Of a stretch of DNA of 64,000 nucleotides, positions 26,390-35,773 are shown piece after piece. The stretch's first letter is position 1. Each line of letters begins with the position of its first letter. Under the pieces are notes generated by a model. The model searched no databases. It saw only the letters and a program-made list of their open reading frames with translations, and had not been told where the DNA came from. Source of the stretch: Streptomyces sp. MST-110588 (lineage in GTDB: Bacteria; Actinomycetota; Actinomycetes; Streptomycetales; Streptomycetaceae); NCBI RefSeq assembly GCF_022695595.1, contig NZ_CP074380.1, forward strand, positions 2,907,501 to 2,971,500, read 5' to 3'. The position numbers and the translations under genes are program-made.

Positions 26390-27762
26390 ATGAAGCCGAG
26401 CCGTACGCGCCTGCTGGGGCCGACGTACACCATCACGGTGATCTGCGCCGGCTCCAGCATGCCCACCTCCCTCTACACCGAGTACGCGCGCCGCTTCCGG
26501 CTCTCCCCGTTCGCGGTGACCGGTCTGTTCACGGTCTACGTCGCCGTACTCCTCCCCACGATGCTGCTGTGCGGGGGCCTGTCGGACCGCTGGGGACGCC
26601 GCCCGGTGGCGTTCGCCGGCCTCGCGCTGGCCGCGTCGGCGTCCACGCTGCTGGCCTCGGCGCCACTGGCCTTGGCGCACGCGCCGCAGGTCCTGTACGC
26701 GGGACGGCTGCTGCAGGGGGTGGCGGCGGCGCTCACCTCCGGCGCGGCGACGGCCGCCCTGGCCGACGCCGCGCGGGAGGAACCCGACGCGCCGGAAGAA
26801 CCCGGCGCCCCACAGGAGGGAGGCGCCACCCGCGCCCGGGGCGGCGCCGTCTCCCTCGCCTCGCTGGCCATCTCCATCGGCAGCGCGAGCGGCCCGCTGC
26901 TCTCCGGGACGCTCGCCGCGGTCGCCCCGCCCCCCTCTCGGCCCCGTACGTGTGCCACCTCGCGCTCCTCGCTCCCCTCCCGCTGATGCGCTGGCCGCAC
27001 GGCGTACCAAAGGCGCCGGGCCCATGGCGCCCACGCCGTCCGGGCGTCCCACGGGCGGTACGGCACGACTTCACGACGGCCGCCGTCACGACCGTCTTCG
27101 CCTGGAGCCTGCTCGGCGTCTTCCTCGCGCTGGTGCCGTCGGTGGCCGCGGCCCTGAACCACACCGCCGGCACCGCGGTGGGCGGTGGGATCGTCGCGCT
27201 GATGCTGGTGTGCTCGGCACTGGCACAGTCCTGCGCCACACGGCTCGCCCCCGGCGCCGGCCAGCTCGCGGGCCTCGGCGTGATGCCGGCCGGGCTAGCG
27301 CTGCTCGTACTGGCCTCCGGCACCCGCAGCCTCCCGCTGCTGGCCGTCGCCGCCGTCGTCTCGGGGGCGGGCCAGGGCATCGGTTTCACCGGCGCCCTCA
27401 CCGACCTGAGCGCGGTCCTCCCCGCCCAGGCACGCGGAGAGGTGCTGTCGGTGGCGTACGCGGTCGGCTATCTCGCCCTGGCCGTACCCGTACTCGGAAT
27501 CGGCGCCCTCGCGGACCGTACGGGCGTCCTGCCCGCCGTGACATGGTTCGGGGCACTCGCCGCTCCCGGCTGCCTGATCACCCTCGCGTGGTTCCACCGC
27601 AGCAGAATCCGCACCACAGCCGTACGACGGCACTCCGCAGGCCGGAAAGAACAGCGCCCCGTCCTCCCGGCCCCCACCGCACCCCTGACCCCCTCACATA
27701 CGGCACCGGCCACGGCTCCGCCACCCACCGACGACAAAGGAGACGCCGCGGCCCCACCGTAA
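26390..27762 (+). pseudogene. MFS transporter, frameshifted as sequenced
   Basis: ATG at 26390 gives about six N-terminal spans (SMPTSLYTEYARRFRLSPFAVTGLFTVYV, GGLSDRWGRRPVAFAG). The frame is lost in a six-C run at 26930-26935. A seventh C would join GTLAAVAPPP to LSAPYVCHLALLAPLPLMRWPHG and the remaining six spans, ending in a Pro/Thr-rich tail at 27762 (457 residues). An acidic linker (EEPDAPEEPGAPQEGG) sits in the first half. Directly follows the radical SAM gene, so possibly exports its product; this is inference. Confidence 0.8.
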
Positions 27763-27778
27763 CCAGCCCCGGCGGGAT

Positions 27779-27991
27779 TCAGAACAGCGGCTGCTGGCCC
27801 GGGAACGGCGGCGCCTCGGGATCGAACAGCTTCTCCGCGGGGGCCATCATCGGGGCGATGCGCCGCGAGCCGGGGCAGGAGACCAGGTCGAAGACCGTAC
27901 GGCGGCCCGGCGGGTCGTGGCGGGCGAAACGGCCGCCGACCACGGCGATCTCTCGGGTGCAGACGGGGCAGGCGCGGCGCGGTGAGGACAT
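27779..27991 (-). CDS. small conserved hypothetical protein with CPVC motif
   Basis: 70 residues: MSSPRRACPVCTREIAVVGG then FARHDPPGRRTVFDLVSCPGS. CPVC and a later SC could bind zinc. Convergent with the MFS gene (16 bases) and upstream of the mutase on the same strand. Proteins of this type recur in Streptomyces; function unknown. Confidence 0.65.
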   Translation of the reverse strand: MSSPRRACPVCTREIAVVGGRFARHDPPGRRTVFDLVSCPGSRRIAPMMAPAEKLFDPEAPPFPGQQPLF

Positions 27992-28066
27992 GACACCAGT
28001 GTGACGCAGCCGCGCCGGCGCCTCCGGGACACGATCCGCCGGGCTTCCGGGCTTCCGGGCCCGGGC

Positions 28067-29683
28067 TCAGAACGGCGCCGTGGGCGTATAGGTGCCCCAC
28101 ACCTCCCGCAGCGTGCCGCAGACCTCGCCGACCGTCGCCTCCGCCCGCAGCGCCTCACGCATCGGGTACAGGACGTTGCCCGTACCGGCGGCGGCTTCCT
28201 TCAGGGCGGTCAGCGCGCCGGTGACGGCCGCCGCGTCGCGCCGGGCACGTACCGCCTCCAGGCGCCGTACCTGCTGGGCCTCGACCGCGGGGTCCACCCG
28301 CAGCGGCTCGTACGGCTCCTCCTCATCCAGTGCGAAGCGGTTGACGCCGACGACGGTCCGCTCGCCCGCCTCGGTCTCGCGGGCGATGCGGTAGGCGGTG
28401 CGCTCGATCTCACCCTTCTGGAAGCCGTGTTCGATGGCGGCCACCGCGCCGCCCAGGTCCGCCACCCGGTCCATCAGTTCGCGGGCCGCCGCCTCCACGC
28501 CGTCGGTCATCGACTCCACGGCGTAGGACCCGGCGAAGGGGTCGACGGTGGCGGTCACGTCCGTCTCGTACGCGAGCACCTGTTGCGTCCGCAGCGCCAG
28601 CCGCGCCGACTTGTCCGTGGGGAGCGCGATGGCCTCGTCGAAGGAGTTGGTGTGCAGGGACTGGGTGCCGCCCAGGACCGCCGCGAGGCCCTGGACGGCG
28701 ACCCGTACCAGGTTCACCTCCGGCTGCTGGGCGGTGAGCTGGACGCCCGCGGTCTGGGTGTGGAAGCGCAGCATCAGCGACCTGGGGTCGCGCGCGCCGA
28801 ACTCCTCCTTCATCACCCGGGCCCAGATCCTGCGCGCCGCGCGGAACTTGGCGACCTCTTCCAGGAGGGTGGTGCGGGCGACGAAGAAGAAGGACAGCCG
28901 TGGGGCGAACTCGTCCACGTCCATGCCGGCGGCCACCGCCGTACGGACGTACTCGATGCCGTCGGCGAGGGTGAAGGCGATCTCCTGCGCGGGTGAGGCC
29001 CCGGCCTCGGCCATGTGGTAGCCGGAGATGGAGATGGTGTTCCAGCGGGGGATCTCGGCCCGGCAGTACCGGAAGGTGTCCGCGACCAGGCGCAGTGACG
29101 GCCTGGGCGGGAAGATGTAGGTGCCGCGCGCGATGTATTCCTTCAGTACGTCGTTCTGGACGGTGCCGCTGAGCCGGGCGGCCGGCACCCCCTGCTCCTC
29201 GCCGACGAGCTGGTAGAGCAGCAGGAGCAGCGCGCCGGGCGCGTTGATGGTCATGGACGTGGAGACCTCGCCCAGCGGGATCCCGTCGAACAGGAGGCGC
29301 ATGTCCTCAAGGGAGTCGATGGCCACACCGACCTTGCCGACCTCGCCGGCGGCGAGCGGCGCGTCGGAGTCGTGGCCCATCTGGGTCGGCAGGTCGAAGG
29401 CGACCGACAGGCCCGTGGTACCGGCGGCGATCAACCGGTGGAAACGGGCGTTGGACTCGGCGGCCGTGCCGAAGCCCGCGTACTGACGCATCGTCCAGGG
29501 CCGGCCGGTGTACATCGTCGGGTACACGCCGCGGGTGAAGGGGTACGCCCCGGGCTCGCCGAGTTCGGTGTCCGGGTCCCAGCCGTCGAGCGCGTCGGGG
29601 CGGTAGACGGGTTCGACGGGCAGTCCGCTCTCGTTGCGCCGGGCCCCGTCCGGTTGCCGGGTTCCGTCCGGTTCGTACGCCAT
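28067..29683 (-). CDS. acyl-CoA mutase, large (catalytic) subunit of the methylmalonyl/isobutyryl-CoA mutase family
   Basis: 538 residues comprising the substrate-binding TIM barrel: [35 protein letters not shown], then [28 protein letters not shown] and [16 protein letters not shown] sequence. The C-terminal B12-binding domain of full methylmalonyl-CoA mutase is lacking, as in IcmA-type large subunits that use a separate small B12 subunit; none is encoded nearby. Interconverts branched and linear acyl-CoA esters. ATG at 29683. Exact substrate (isobutyryl, methylmalonyl, ethylmalonyl series) cannot be called from motifs I can see. Confidence 0.88.
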   Translation of the reverse strand: MAYEPDGTRQPDGARRNESGLPVEPVYRPDALDGWDPDTELGEPGAYPFTRGVYPTMYTGRPWTMRQYAGFGTAAESNARFHRLIAAGTTGLSVAFDLPTQMGHDSDAPLAAGEVGKVGVAIDSLEDMRLLFDGIPLGEVSTSMTINAPGALLLLLYQLVGEEQGVPAARLSGTVQNDVLKEYIARGTYIFPPRPSLRLVADTFRYCRAEIPRWNTISISGYHMAEAGASPAQEIAFTLADGIEYVRTAVAAGMDVDEFAPRLSFFFVARTTLLEEVAKFRAARRIWARVMKEEFGARDPRSLMLRFHTQTAGVQLTAQQPEVNLVRVAVQGLAAVLGGTQSLHTNSFDEAIALPTDKSARLALRTQQVLAYETDVTATVDPFAGSYAVESMTDGVEAAARELMDRVADLGGAVAAIEHGFQKGEIERTAYRIARETEAGERTVVGVNRFALDEEEPYEPLRVDPAVEAQQVRRLEAVRARRDAAAVTGALTALKEAAAGTGNVLYPMREALRAEATVGEVCGTLREVWGTYTPTAPF

Positions 29684-29801
29684 GCCTGTACGCCTCTCTC
29701 AGCGCGGCCGTGGAGTGGGCTCTTCTCAGGATGCCCGCAGGTTCACCGGACCGCAGCCCTGGGAATCAAGAAAGGGGCAGGAGACACCCCGGGGGTGGGA
29801 C

Positions 29802-30824
29802 ATGCGGCGGAGCAGGCGGAGTTGTCGTGGACGGGTGGTGGCCGCGGGGCTGCTGGCACTGACGGCGACGACGGTGACGGCCGGGTGCCGGGCCGTGAGC
29901 GTCGACCCGGCCGGCGGCGCGGCGGCGGGCCCGGGCGGCCTGGGCGGCCTGTCGCGGTCGCAGGGAGAGCAGGGGGACGCCGAAGGGGCGGGCACGGCGG
30001 AGACATCGGACGCATCGGGCACATCGGGTACGGCGGACACGGCCGGGGCTGCCGCCGGGGGCCGGTCCGCGGCGGGCCGGGACGGCGGCGGTTCCCCCTC
30101 CCGTACGGACTCCGCCGGTCCCGAAGGCGGCAGCGGCTCCGGCGCGGCGCACCCCACGGCCCCGGACCGCCGGTCCGGCTACGCTCCCGCGCCCGGGCCG
30201 GTCCCGGCGCCCGGCGCGCATGGAGTGCTGGTGCGCGAACTCCAGGCGCGCCTGGCCGAGCTGAAGCTGTTCGACCACGGCCCGACGGGCTATTACGGGT
30301 CGGTCACCGCGGCGGCGGTCGCGTCCTTCCAGGGCCGGTCGGGCCTGCCGCGTACCGGTGGGACGGACTCCGCCACGTGGCGCGCGCTGCGGGACCGTAC
30401 GCGGCAGCCGACGTGGACGCAGTTGTACCCGCCCACCAGCCGGCCGGTCGCCGCACCCGACCCGCGCTGTCTGACCGGGCGGGTGCTGTGCATCAGCAAG
30501 AGCAGCGACACGCTGGCGTGGATGATCGACGGACGGGTGATCTCGGCGATGGACGTACGCTTCGGCGCCCAGTACACGCCGACCCGCGAGGGCGCCTTCC
30601 GGATCACCTTCAAGAGCCGGCACCACGTCTCCACGCTCTACCGCACGGCCATGCCGTACGCGATGTTCTTCAGCGGCGGGCAGGCGGTGCACTATTCGGC
30701 CGATTTCGCGGCCCGCGGCTATCACGGCGCCTCGCACGGCTGTGTGAACGTACGGGACCGGACGAAGATCGCCGCGCTGTTCGCGGAGGTACGCACGGGC
30801 GACCGGGTCGTCGTCTACAAGTGA
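29802..30824 (+). CDS. secreted L,D-transpeptidase with peptidoglycan-binding domain
   Basis: Cell-wall enzyme that makes 3-3 crosslinks. ATG at 29802 gives a signal sequence RGRVVAAGLLALTATTVTAGC, possibly a lipoprotein (TAGC is a weak lipobox). An Ala/Gly/Ser-rich linker follows, then PG_binding_1 (VRELQARLAELKLFDHGPTGYYG) near residues 145-195 and the YkuD catalytic domain ending in YHGASHGCVNVRD, whose SHGC cysteine is the nucleophile. 340 residues. Divergent from the mutase. Confidence 0.9.
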   Translation: MRRSRRSCRGRVVAAGLLALTATTVTAGCRAVSVDPAGGAAAGPGGLGGLSRSQGEQGDAEGAGTAETSDASGTSGTADTAGAAAGGRSAAGRDGGGSPSRTDSAGPEGGSGSGAAHPTAPDRRSGYAPAPGPVPAPGAHGVLVRELQARLAELKLFDHGPTGYYGSVTAAAVASFQGRSGLPRTGGTDSATWRALRDRTRQPTWTQLYPPTSRPVAAPDPRCLTGRVLCISKSSDTLAWMIDGRVISAMDVRFGAQYTPTREGAFRITFKSRHHVSTLYRTAMPYAMFFSGGQAVHYSADFAARGYHGASHGCVNVRDRTKIAALFAEVRTGDRVVVYK

Positions 30825-31149
30825 CACGAGTGGCGCCGGGCGGGCCCAGGCCCTGTCGTCCGCCCCGAGGGGCCGCGGCGGGCCTGGGAAAGCCGCAGGT
30901 GGGGAGTGGCGCGGGCAGAGCCGGGGGAACGAGCCCCGCCCGCGCCGGTTGCGCTGAGCCGTTGGTACGGGGGGAACCCCGGCTCGCACGCAAGCCGATG
31001 ACCAGTCGGCTTCACTCCTTACTGCGCCGGTGACTCAAAAAATGTCACACCACTTGCGGAGAAGCCGTCGCGCGGGTGGCCGCGCGGGGTGACCGGCGAG
31101 GCGTCACGCGGGGCTGCGGGCGGGCCGGGGGCAGGTTGTGGGCGGGCGC
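30825..31149. other. intergenic region without a gene
   Basis: Holds a terminator hairpin (see 30908) and a small inverted repeat, GTGAC at 31030-31034 and GTCAC at 31044-31048 around an A-rich loop. No convincing gene on either strand. Confidence 0.6.
30908..30946 (+). terminator. hairpin after the L,D-transpeptidase gene
   Basis: GGCGCGGGC at 30908-30916 pairs with GCCCGCGCC at 30938-30946, with further pairing (GGGG/CCCC) inside. About 85 bases after the stop codon. Confidence 0.6.
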
Positions 31150-32319
31150 TCACGCCGGGACGGCAGACGCCGCGGGCCTGGCCGAAGGGACGGTCGCCGG
31201 CCGGGGCGAGGTGCTGTACGAGACATCCGGTACGGGGAAGAGCGGCCCGTGCCCGGCCCCGCCCCCGGCACCACTGCTCCCGTGCCCGACGCCGCCGTGA
31301 CCGCTGTTCCCCTGGCCGTTGCCGCCGCCGTGTCCGCCGCCGTTGCCCTGGCCGCCGTGACCGCGACCGCCGCCGTTCCAGGGGTCCGTGTCCTGGCCGC
31401 CGGCGCCCGTGCCGTACTGCTCCGCGTACCGGCGGCAGAAGGCGCGCACCTTGTCCGCGCCGCCGGCCGTACGCTCCAGGCGGCGCAGCAGTTCCTGCCC
31501 CATGGCCGAGCGGCCGTTCTCGTACTGCCGGCACAGGGTGAGCACCAGCCGCCGCTCCTGGCCGCCCGGCAGCTCGCCCCCGTCCTTGTCCGACCGCCCG
31601 CCGCCGGGGCGCCCCTGGCTCCCGTCGGAGTCGCCGCCGTCCCGGCCGGGGCCGCCGGACGCGGTGGGGTTCCCGCTCGGGTCCGCGCCGTCGCGGCCGG
31701 GCCCGTCCTTGCCGGGGGCCGTACTGCCGCCGGGTGCGGGGGCGGTGCTCCCGGGGCTGCCGGGCCGTGTCGTGCCCGGTGTGGCCTGCGGGGTCTGCGA
31801 GGCGCCGGCCGCCTCCGCGCCGGTCCCGTCGGACTCGTACGGACCTGGGGTCGCGGCTGCCGAGACACTGCTCCCGGGTTCCGGCTCGCCGCCGCGGAAG
31901 GGCGTCGGGAGGACGCCGGTGCCCGCGGCGACGGCGACTCCGCCGAGCGCGCAGCCCGCCAGCGCGACCACGAAGCCGCGGCGCAGCGGGCGGACCAGAC
32001 GGGGGCGCCCGGCCCGGCCGGCGGAACCCGTGGCACCCGCCCCGCCGACAGTCCCTCGCGCCTGCCCCTGCCCTTGCCCTTGCCCTTGCCCTTGAATCGC
32101 GGAATCGGCTTCCGCACGCACCCGGCGAAAAGCCGCAAGCGCGGCTTCCTCCCCCGGCAGCGCGACCTCTCCCACCGGAGCGGCGCCGGCCGCCGCGGCG
32201 GTTTCCAGCAGCCCGGCGAGCTCCGCCGAGCCGATGTCCTGCGGGCCGCCGACCGGTTCACCGCGCAGCAGTCGTTCCGCGGCGTCCTTGTCCAGCCAGT
32301 TGTACCGGTCGTCGGCCAT
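31150..32319 (-). CDS. membrane protein paired with sigma factor, putative anti-sigma-like protein
   Basis: 389 residues. The cytoplasmic N-terminus (DDRYNWLDKDAAERLLRG, then AALAAFRRVRAEADSA) precedes a QG repeat, one membrane span near residue 105-125 (FVVALAGCALGGVAVAAGTGVL) and a long extracytoplasmic Gly/Pro/Ser/Asp-rich region. Within that region is a more conserved helical stretch (LVLTLCRQYENGRSAMGQELLRRLERTAGGADKVRAFCRRY), then a Gly/His/Asn-rich tail. Its ATG overlaps the sigma factor stop by one base. Topology and coupling suggest anti-sigma or sensing function; no zinc anti-sigma motif is visible. Confidence 0.75.
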   Translation of the reverse strand: MADDRYNWLDKDAAERLLRGEPVGGPQDIGSAELAGLLETAAAAGAAPVGEVALPGEEAALAAFRRVRAEADSAIQGQGQGQGQGQARGTVGGAGATGSAGRAGRPRLVRPLRRGFVVALAGCALGGVAVAAGTGVLPTPFRGGEPEPGSSVSAAATPGPYESDGTGAEAAGASQTPQATPGTTRPGSPGSTAPAPGGSTAPGKDGPGRDGADPSGNPTASGGPGRDGGDSDGSQGRPGGGRSDKDGGELPGGQERRLVLTLCRQYENGRSAMGQELLRRLERTAGGADKVRAFCRRYAEQYGTGAGGQDTDPWNGGGRGHGGQGNGGGHGGGNGQGNSGHGGVGHGSSGAGGGAGHGPLFPVPDVSYSTSPRPATVPSARPAASAVPA

Positions 32320-33095
32320 CACATGTCCTTCTGCGTTCGTGCGGCCGTTTCCGTCACACCTGGTACGTACGGTTCCGCGGCGCCGTCGCGGCGCCCGCGA
32401 CCCTGTACGGGGACGCCGTCCATCGCTCCCCCGCCCTTCCGGGACGGGCCCGGGCTCCCGGGGACCGAGCCGCCTACCGCCCTGTGTCCGGACCGTTCGG
32501 GCAGCGTCCCGCGCGCCCCGCCGGCCTCACCGCCGCCGGTGATCAGGTCGGCCAGCCGGCGCAGTCCGCGGTGGGCGGCGGTCCGTACCGCGCCGGGCCG
32601 CTTGCCCAGCACCCCGGCCGCGCTCTTGGCGTCCAGTCCGACGACGACCCGCAGCACCACCGCCTCGGCCTGGTCCTGCGGGAGCTGGGATATGAGCCGG
32701 AAGGTGCGCCCCGTACCGAGCGCCTCCATGGCCTCCCCCACCGTGTCCGCTTCACCCGGCTTATCGGCCAATTCCGATTCATCACCCCCTATGACAGGGC
32801 GCCGGCCGCGCATCCGTATGTGATCCAGGGCCCGGTTGCGCGCTATCCGCGCGGCCCACCCCCGGAAACGGTCCGCGTCACCGCTGAAGTGCGCCAGGTC
32901 ACGGGTTATCTGCAGCCATGCCTCGGAGGCGACGTCCTCGGCGTCCGCATCGCCCACCAAAGTCCGGACATATCCGAGCAGCCGGGGATGCACGGCCCGA
33001 TAGACGGTACGGAACGCCGTCTCGTCGCCGTCCTGCGCCGCCTGTACGGCGACCGTCAGCCGGCCGTCGTCCGGCTGAATGTCGTCCCCTCGCAC
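32319..33095 (-). CDS. ECF-type RNA polymerase sigma factor
   Basis: 258 residues from GTG 33095 (AGGATGGA upstream). Region 2 spans about residues 10-85 (AFRTVYRAVHPRLLGYVRTLVGDADAEDVASEAWLQI, FRGWAARIARNRALDHIR). Region 4 spans about 120-170 (LPQDQAEAVVLRVVVGLDAKSAAGVLGKRPGAVRTAAHRGLRRL). The C-terminal Gly/Pro-rich tail of some 80 residues is longer than usual. Translationally coupled to the membrane protein that follows. Target promoters unknown; a neighbouring transpeptidase hints at envelope stress. Confidence 0.88.
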   Translation of the reverse strand: MRGDDIQPDDGRLTVAVQAAQDGDETAFRTVYRAVHPRLLGYVRTLVGDADAEDVASEAWLQITRDLAHFSGDADRFRGWAARIARNRALDHIRMRGRRPVIGGDESELADKPGEADTVGEAMEALGTGRTFRLISQLPQDQAEAVVLRVVVGLDAKSAAGVLGKRPGAVRTAAHRGLRRLADLITGGGEAGGARGTLPERSGHRAVGGSVPGSPGPSRKGGGAMDGVPVQGRGRRDGAAEPYVPGVTETAARTQKDM

Positions 33096-33580
33096 GGGTC
33101 CATCCTGTCGCACGCGGAAAGTCCGCCGCCCGGTCCTCGCTGGTTCACTGATCCGCCGACACGCCGGCCACACCGGTCACCCCGGCCGCACCGGTCATGC
33201 CGGCCAGCATCCGGCCGGCGATCCGCCGCCCGTTGCCGGAACCCGATTATCCCTGGAATTCCTGGCATTCCTGACATTCCCGATAGCTCTGATAGCCCGG
33301 GTGTTCCCCGCAGACGGTAACCCGGACGCCCGGAAAGGCCGCACCCGGGCCTTGGGACCGGCTCGGCACCGCCCCGTCCGGCCCGGCAGCTCTCGGTCGG
33401 ACGCATCGCACACTCCCGGGGGACGCGCCCCGGCACCCGCCGCGGCACTTGACGACCACCGCGCCGACGAGCGCGGACCCGCACGTTACGGCCACCGCGC
33501 GCCCCACGTCCAGACCACGAGCCGTACCCCGCCCGGCACCCGGTGTGACGCTTTGGCGCCGCCCGGCGCTGTAACGGATG

Positions 33581-33600
33581 AGAGCTCGGTGACGAGCTCT
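33581..33600. repeat. inverted repeat AGAGCTC-N6-GAGCTCT
   Basis: Perfect 7-base arms around GGTGAC, in the gene-poor region upstream of the DUF3291 gene. Could be an operator or small hairpin; no partner identified. Confidence 0.55.
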
Positions 33601-33609
33601 TCGCGAGTG

Positions 33610-33651
33610 ACGGCCGGGGTCTCTCCTGTGGGGGGTGGCGGCCCCGGCCGT
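33610..33651. terminator. hairpin with 10-bp stem
   Basis: ACGGCCGGGG at 33610-33619 pairs with CCCCGGCCGT at 33642-33651 over a 22-base loop. No gene clearly ends here, so a terminator label is tentative. Confidence 0.4.
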
Positions 33652-34061
33652 TACTCCGACGCGCCTCTGTGTGACCTGCGACGACGCCGGGCGCGGCCTG
33701 CCGTGATCACCGACGCGTGACCAACGCATGACCAACCGGCCCCGGCCGACAGCTCGCGGCCCCTTCCACTCGGCGCCTGCCGCACCGGCCCACCGTGAAA
33801 TCCGGTGCGAACCCGGTCCCGCGACGACCTGTGCAAGAAGCCACTTGGACAGGGAAAACGCAACTTCGACACGGCCCGCACAGGCCGCTACCTTCACCTG
33901 GACTTCGGCGGTCACTCACGGTCGCACAGGGGTTCCTTCAGGCTGAGCCACCCGCGACGGGACGAGTTGGTCACGCCCCACGAGCCCTCGCCCCCCTGCG
34001 TAAACCGCCGGACCGGGCCCACACCAGGCACCCTCAACCAGGGAGAGAAAGGTAAGGACGC

Positions 34062-34619
34062 ATGCCTCATCTTGCTCTGTACACATTCGGCGTTCTGAAG
34101 TCACCCATCACCGACCCCGCGCCTCTCACGCGCGAACTCCGCGACAGCGGCGAGGGCATCTACCGGACGATCAGCCGGCACCCCGGGTACCTCACTCGTG
34201 CTGAAGCGGCAGACCGCACCCGCGGCACACACTTCGACCTGGACTGGGGCGCGTGGGGCGAGTTCATCGTACCGGCCTGGTACGACAAGGGCCGTACGGT
34301 GGAAACCGCCGCCCTGGACGCGACCCTCTCGCTCTGGACCGACCTGCGCCCCGCCTTCGACGCCATCTACACCGGTCTGCACCGCGAGGCGCTGAACAGG
34401 CGTTACGACTGGTTCGAGAGGACAGGACACCCGAGTTACGTGCTCTGGTGGGCCTCCGATGGCGCGATACCCACCTGGCAGGACGGGGTTTCCCGGCTGG
34501 AGCACCTCCACGCCCACGGCTCCGCACCGCACGCCTTCACCTTCCACCACTCGTTCGCCCCGGACGGAACTCCGACCAGGAACAAAGGCATCGGTCCGCA
34601 GAGCGACCAGGCCCACTGA
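34062..34619 (+). CDS. DUF3291 domain protein
   Basis: 185 residues: MPHLALYTFGVLKSPITDP, then HFDLDWGAWGEFIVPAWYDKG and PSYVLWWASDGAIPTWQDGVSRLEHLHAHGSAPHAFTFHHSFAPDG, the hallmark of DUF3291 (dimeric alpha-beta barrel-like fold). ATG at 34062 with GAGAGAAAGG upstream. Followed after 50 bases by a methyltransferase gene, together forming a small accessory unit. Biochemical role unknown. Confidence 0.8.
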   Translation: MPHLALYTFGVLKSPITDPAPLTRELRDSGEGIYRTISRHPGYLTRAEAADRTRGTHFDLDWGAWGEFIVPAWYDKGRTVETAALDATLSLWTDLRPAFDAIYTGLHREALNRRYDWFERTGHPSYVLWWASDGAIPTWQDGVSRLEHLHAHGSAPHAFTFHHSFAPDGTPTRNKGIGPQSDQAH

Positions 34620-34669
34620 CAAGAAAGCCCGAACAGGCGACAACTACAACTCCTACTACTGTCGCGAGC

Positions 34670-35317
34670 ATGATCGAACAAGACCCCCTCGACGCCACCC
34701 GCGACGCCTACGACGCCGCCGCCTCCACCTATGCGCAGATGTTCCGCGACACCCTGCGGGACAGCCCCCTGGACCGCGCGATGCTGAGCCTGTTCGCCGA
34801 CGTCGTACACACCAGTGGCAACAACCACGTCGCGGACCTGGGCTGCGGTCCCGGCCATATCACCCCCTACCTGAACGAGCTGGGCCTTACAGCATTCGGT
34901 GTCGACGCTTCCCCCGCCATGATCGAACTGGCTCGCCAGGCATACCCAGGCCTGCGGTACGACGTGGGCTCGATGGCCGCCCTGGACATCGCCGACGGCA
35001 CGCTGGGCGGCGTACTCTCACGCTGGTCCGTCATCCACACCCCACCGCAGGAACTCCCCGCCATCCTTACGGAGTTCCACCGCGTCCTGGCGCCCGGCGG
35101 CCATCTCCTGATCGGCTTCTCGGCCGGCGATGACCCGTCCCACCCGGCGCAGGTCTTCGATCACGCGGTCGCCCCGGCTTACCGGTGGTGGCCTGACCAC
35201 CTCGCCGCGATGCTGAGCGAGTCCGGCCTGTCCGAGGTGGCCCGGATGGTACGCGCTCCCCAGCCCACCGACCGGCGCCAGTTCAAGGAAACCCAACTAC
35301 TCGCGCGCAAAGCCTAG
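34670..35317 (+). CDS. class I SAM-dependent methyltransferase
   Basis: 215 residues. SAM motif I is VADLGCGPGHITPYL near residue 50, followed by GVDASPAMIELAR and LSRWSVIHTPPQELPAILTEFHRVLAPGGHLLIGF (motif III and the post-motif). Belongs to the small-molecule methyltransferase type 11 group. Located 50 bases after the DUF3291 gene, probably co-transcribed. Substrate unknown. Confidence 0.88.
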   Translation: MIEQDPLDATRDAYDAAASTYAQMFRDTLRDSPLDRAMLSLFADVVHTSGNNHVADLGCGPGHITPYLNELGLTAFGVDASPAMIELARQAYPGLRYDVGSMAALDIADGTLGGVLSRWSVIHTPPQELPAILTEFHRVLAPGGHLLIGFSAGDDPSHPAQVFDHAVAPAYRWWPDHLAAMLSESGLSEVARMVRAPQPTDRRQFKETQLLARKA

Positions 35318-35357
35318 ATGTCCCCGAGCGGGGAGCCGTTCCCCATAACGCCCCCGC

Positions 35358-35576
35358 TCACCCCTCAAACCCACCATCACCCCCGTCACAACCGGAAATC
35401 CCCTTCACCATGACCGCGAATACCGGCGAATCATCGAAGGGCTTCTGCTCACCCACCTTCTCGTAACCCCACCGCTCGTACAGCGCCTGAACCTTTCCGT
35501 GGGTCACATCGACGAGCAACGTCGCCACATCATCGCCACGACTGTCCACGAGAGCTTCATGGAGCCGTGTGGACAC
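35358..35576 (-). pseudogene. C-terminal remnant of a GNAT acetyltransferase
   Basis: Translation STRLHEALVDSRGDDVATLLV then GKVQALYERWGYEKVGEQKPFDDSPVFAVMV matches only the last third of GNAT enzymes (acetyl-CoA loop and final strands); no N-terminal part is present upstream. The apparent GTG start lies within what should be domain interior. A decayed fragment rather than a gene. Confidence 0.7.
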
Positions 35577-35599
35577 GCCCGCCTTCCGCCATGGCCAAT

Positions 35600-35745
35600 G
35601 TGTCGGTCGTCCGCTTCGATCCGCTGACCTTGCTCAGGAGCCTTGCCGCCCGGTCACCGGTGTGGCAAGCGAGCTCCAACTCCCCTTGCCCGGCTTGGGC
35701 GTAAGACACATGTGCGGTGCAGTACGTGCGAGCGCGGGTGAGGCG
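35600..35745 (-). pseudogene. remnant of an XRE-type regulator C-terminus
   Basis: One frame gives YCTAHVSYAQAGQGELELAC then HTGDRAARLLSKVSGSKRTTD. This resembles the TPR-like C-terminal end of Streptomyces helix-turn-helix regulators. It has no start and runs directly into the GNAT remnant in another frame. Confidence 0.5.
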
Positions 35746-35773
35746 GCGCCGGGGTGAGGTGGTGGGGTTCGGG

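Larger units (their letters stand above)
33096..34061. other. gene-poor region of about 966 bases
   Basis: No convincing gene on either strand. It holds an ATTCCTG-type direct repeat patch near 33258-33285, an inverted repeat at 33581-33600, a hairpin at 33610-33651, and a cobalamin-riboswitch-like stretch near 33795-33860. Local GC is lower than in flanking genes in places, which suits an accessory insertion. Confidence 0.6.

Noticed and set aside
29372..31033. 553-residue plus-strand frame over the mutase start and transpeptidase
   Set aside because: It is the wrong frame of a high-GC region, Arg/Gly/Pro-rich, with no family features; the transpeptidase frame has clear motifs.
33079..33720. 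213-residue plus-strand frame with a hydrophobic stretch near 33258
   Set aside because: It begins opposite the sigma factor start, has no ribosome site and no recognisable domain; the hydrophobic patch comes from the ATTCCTG repeats.
33795..33815. tRNA T-arm-like hairpin around CCGGTGCGAACCCGG
   Set aside because: No acceptor, anticodon or D-arm can be drawn around it, so it is not a tRNA gene.
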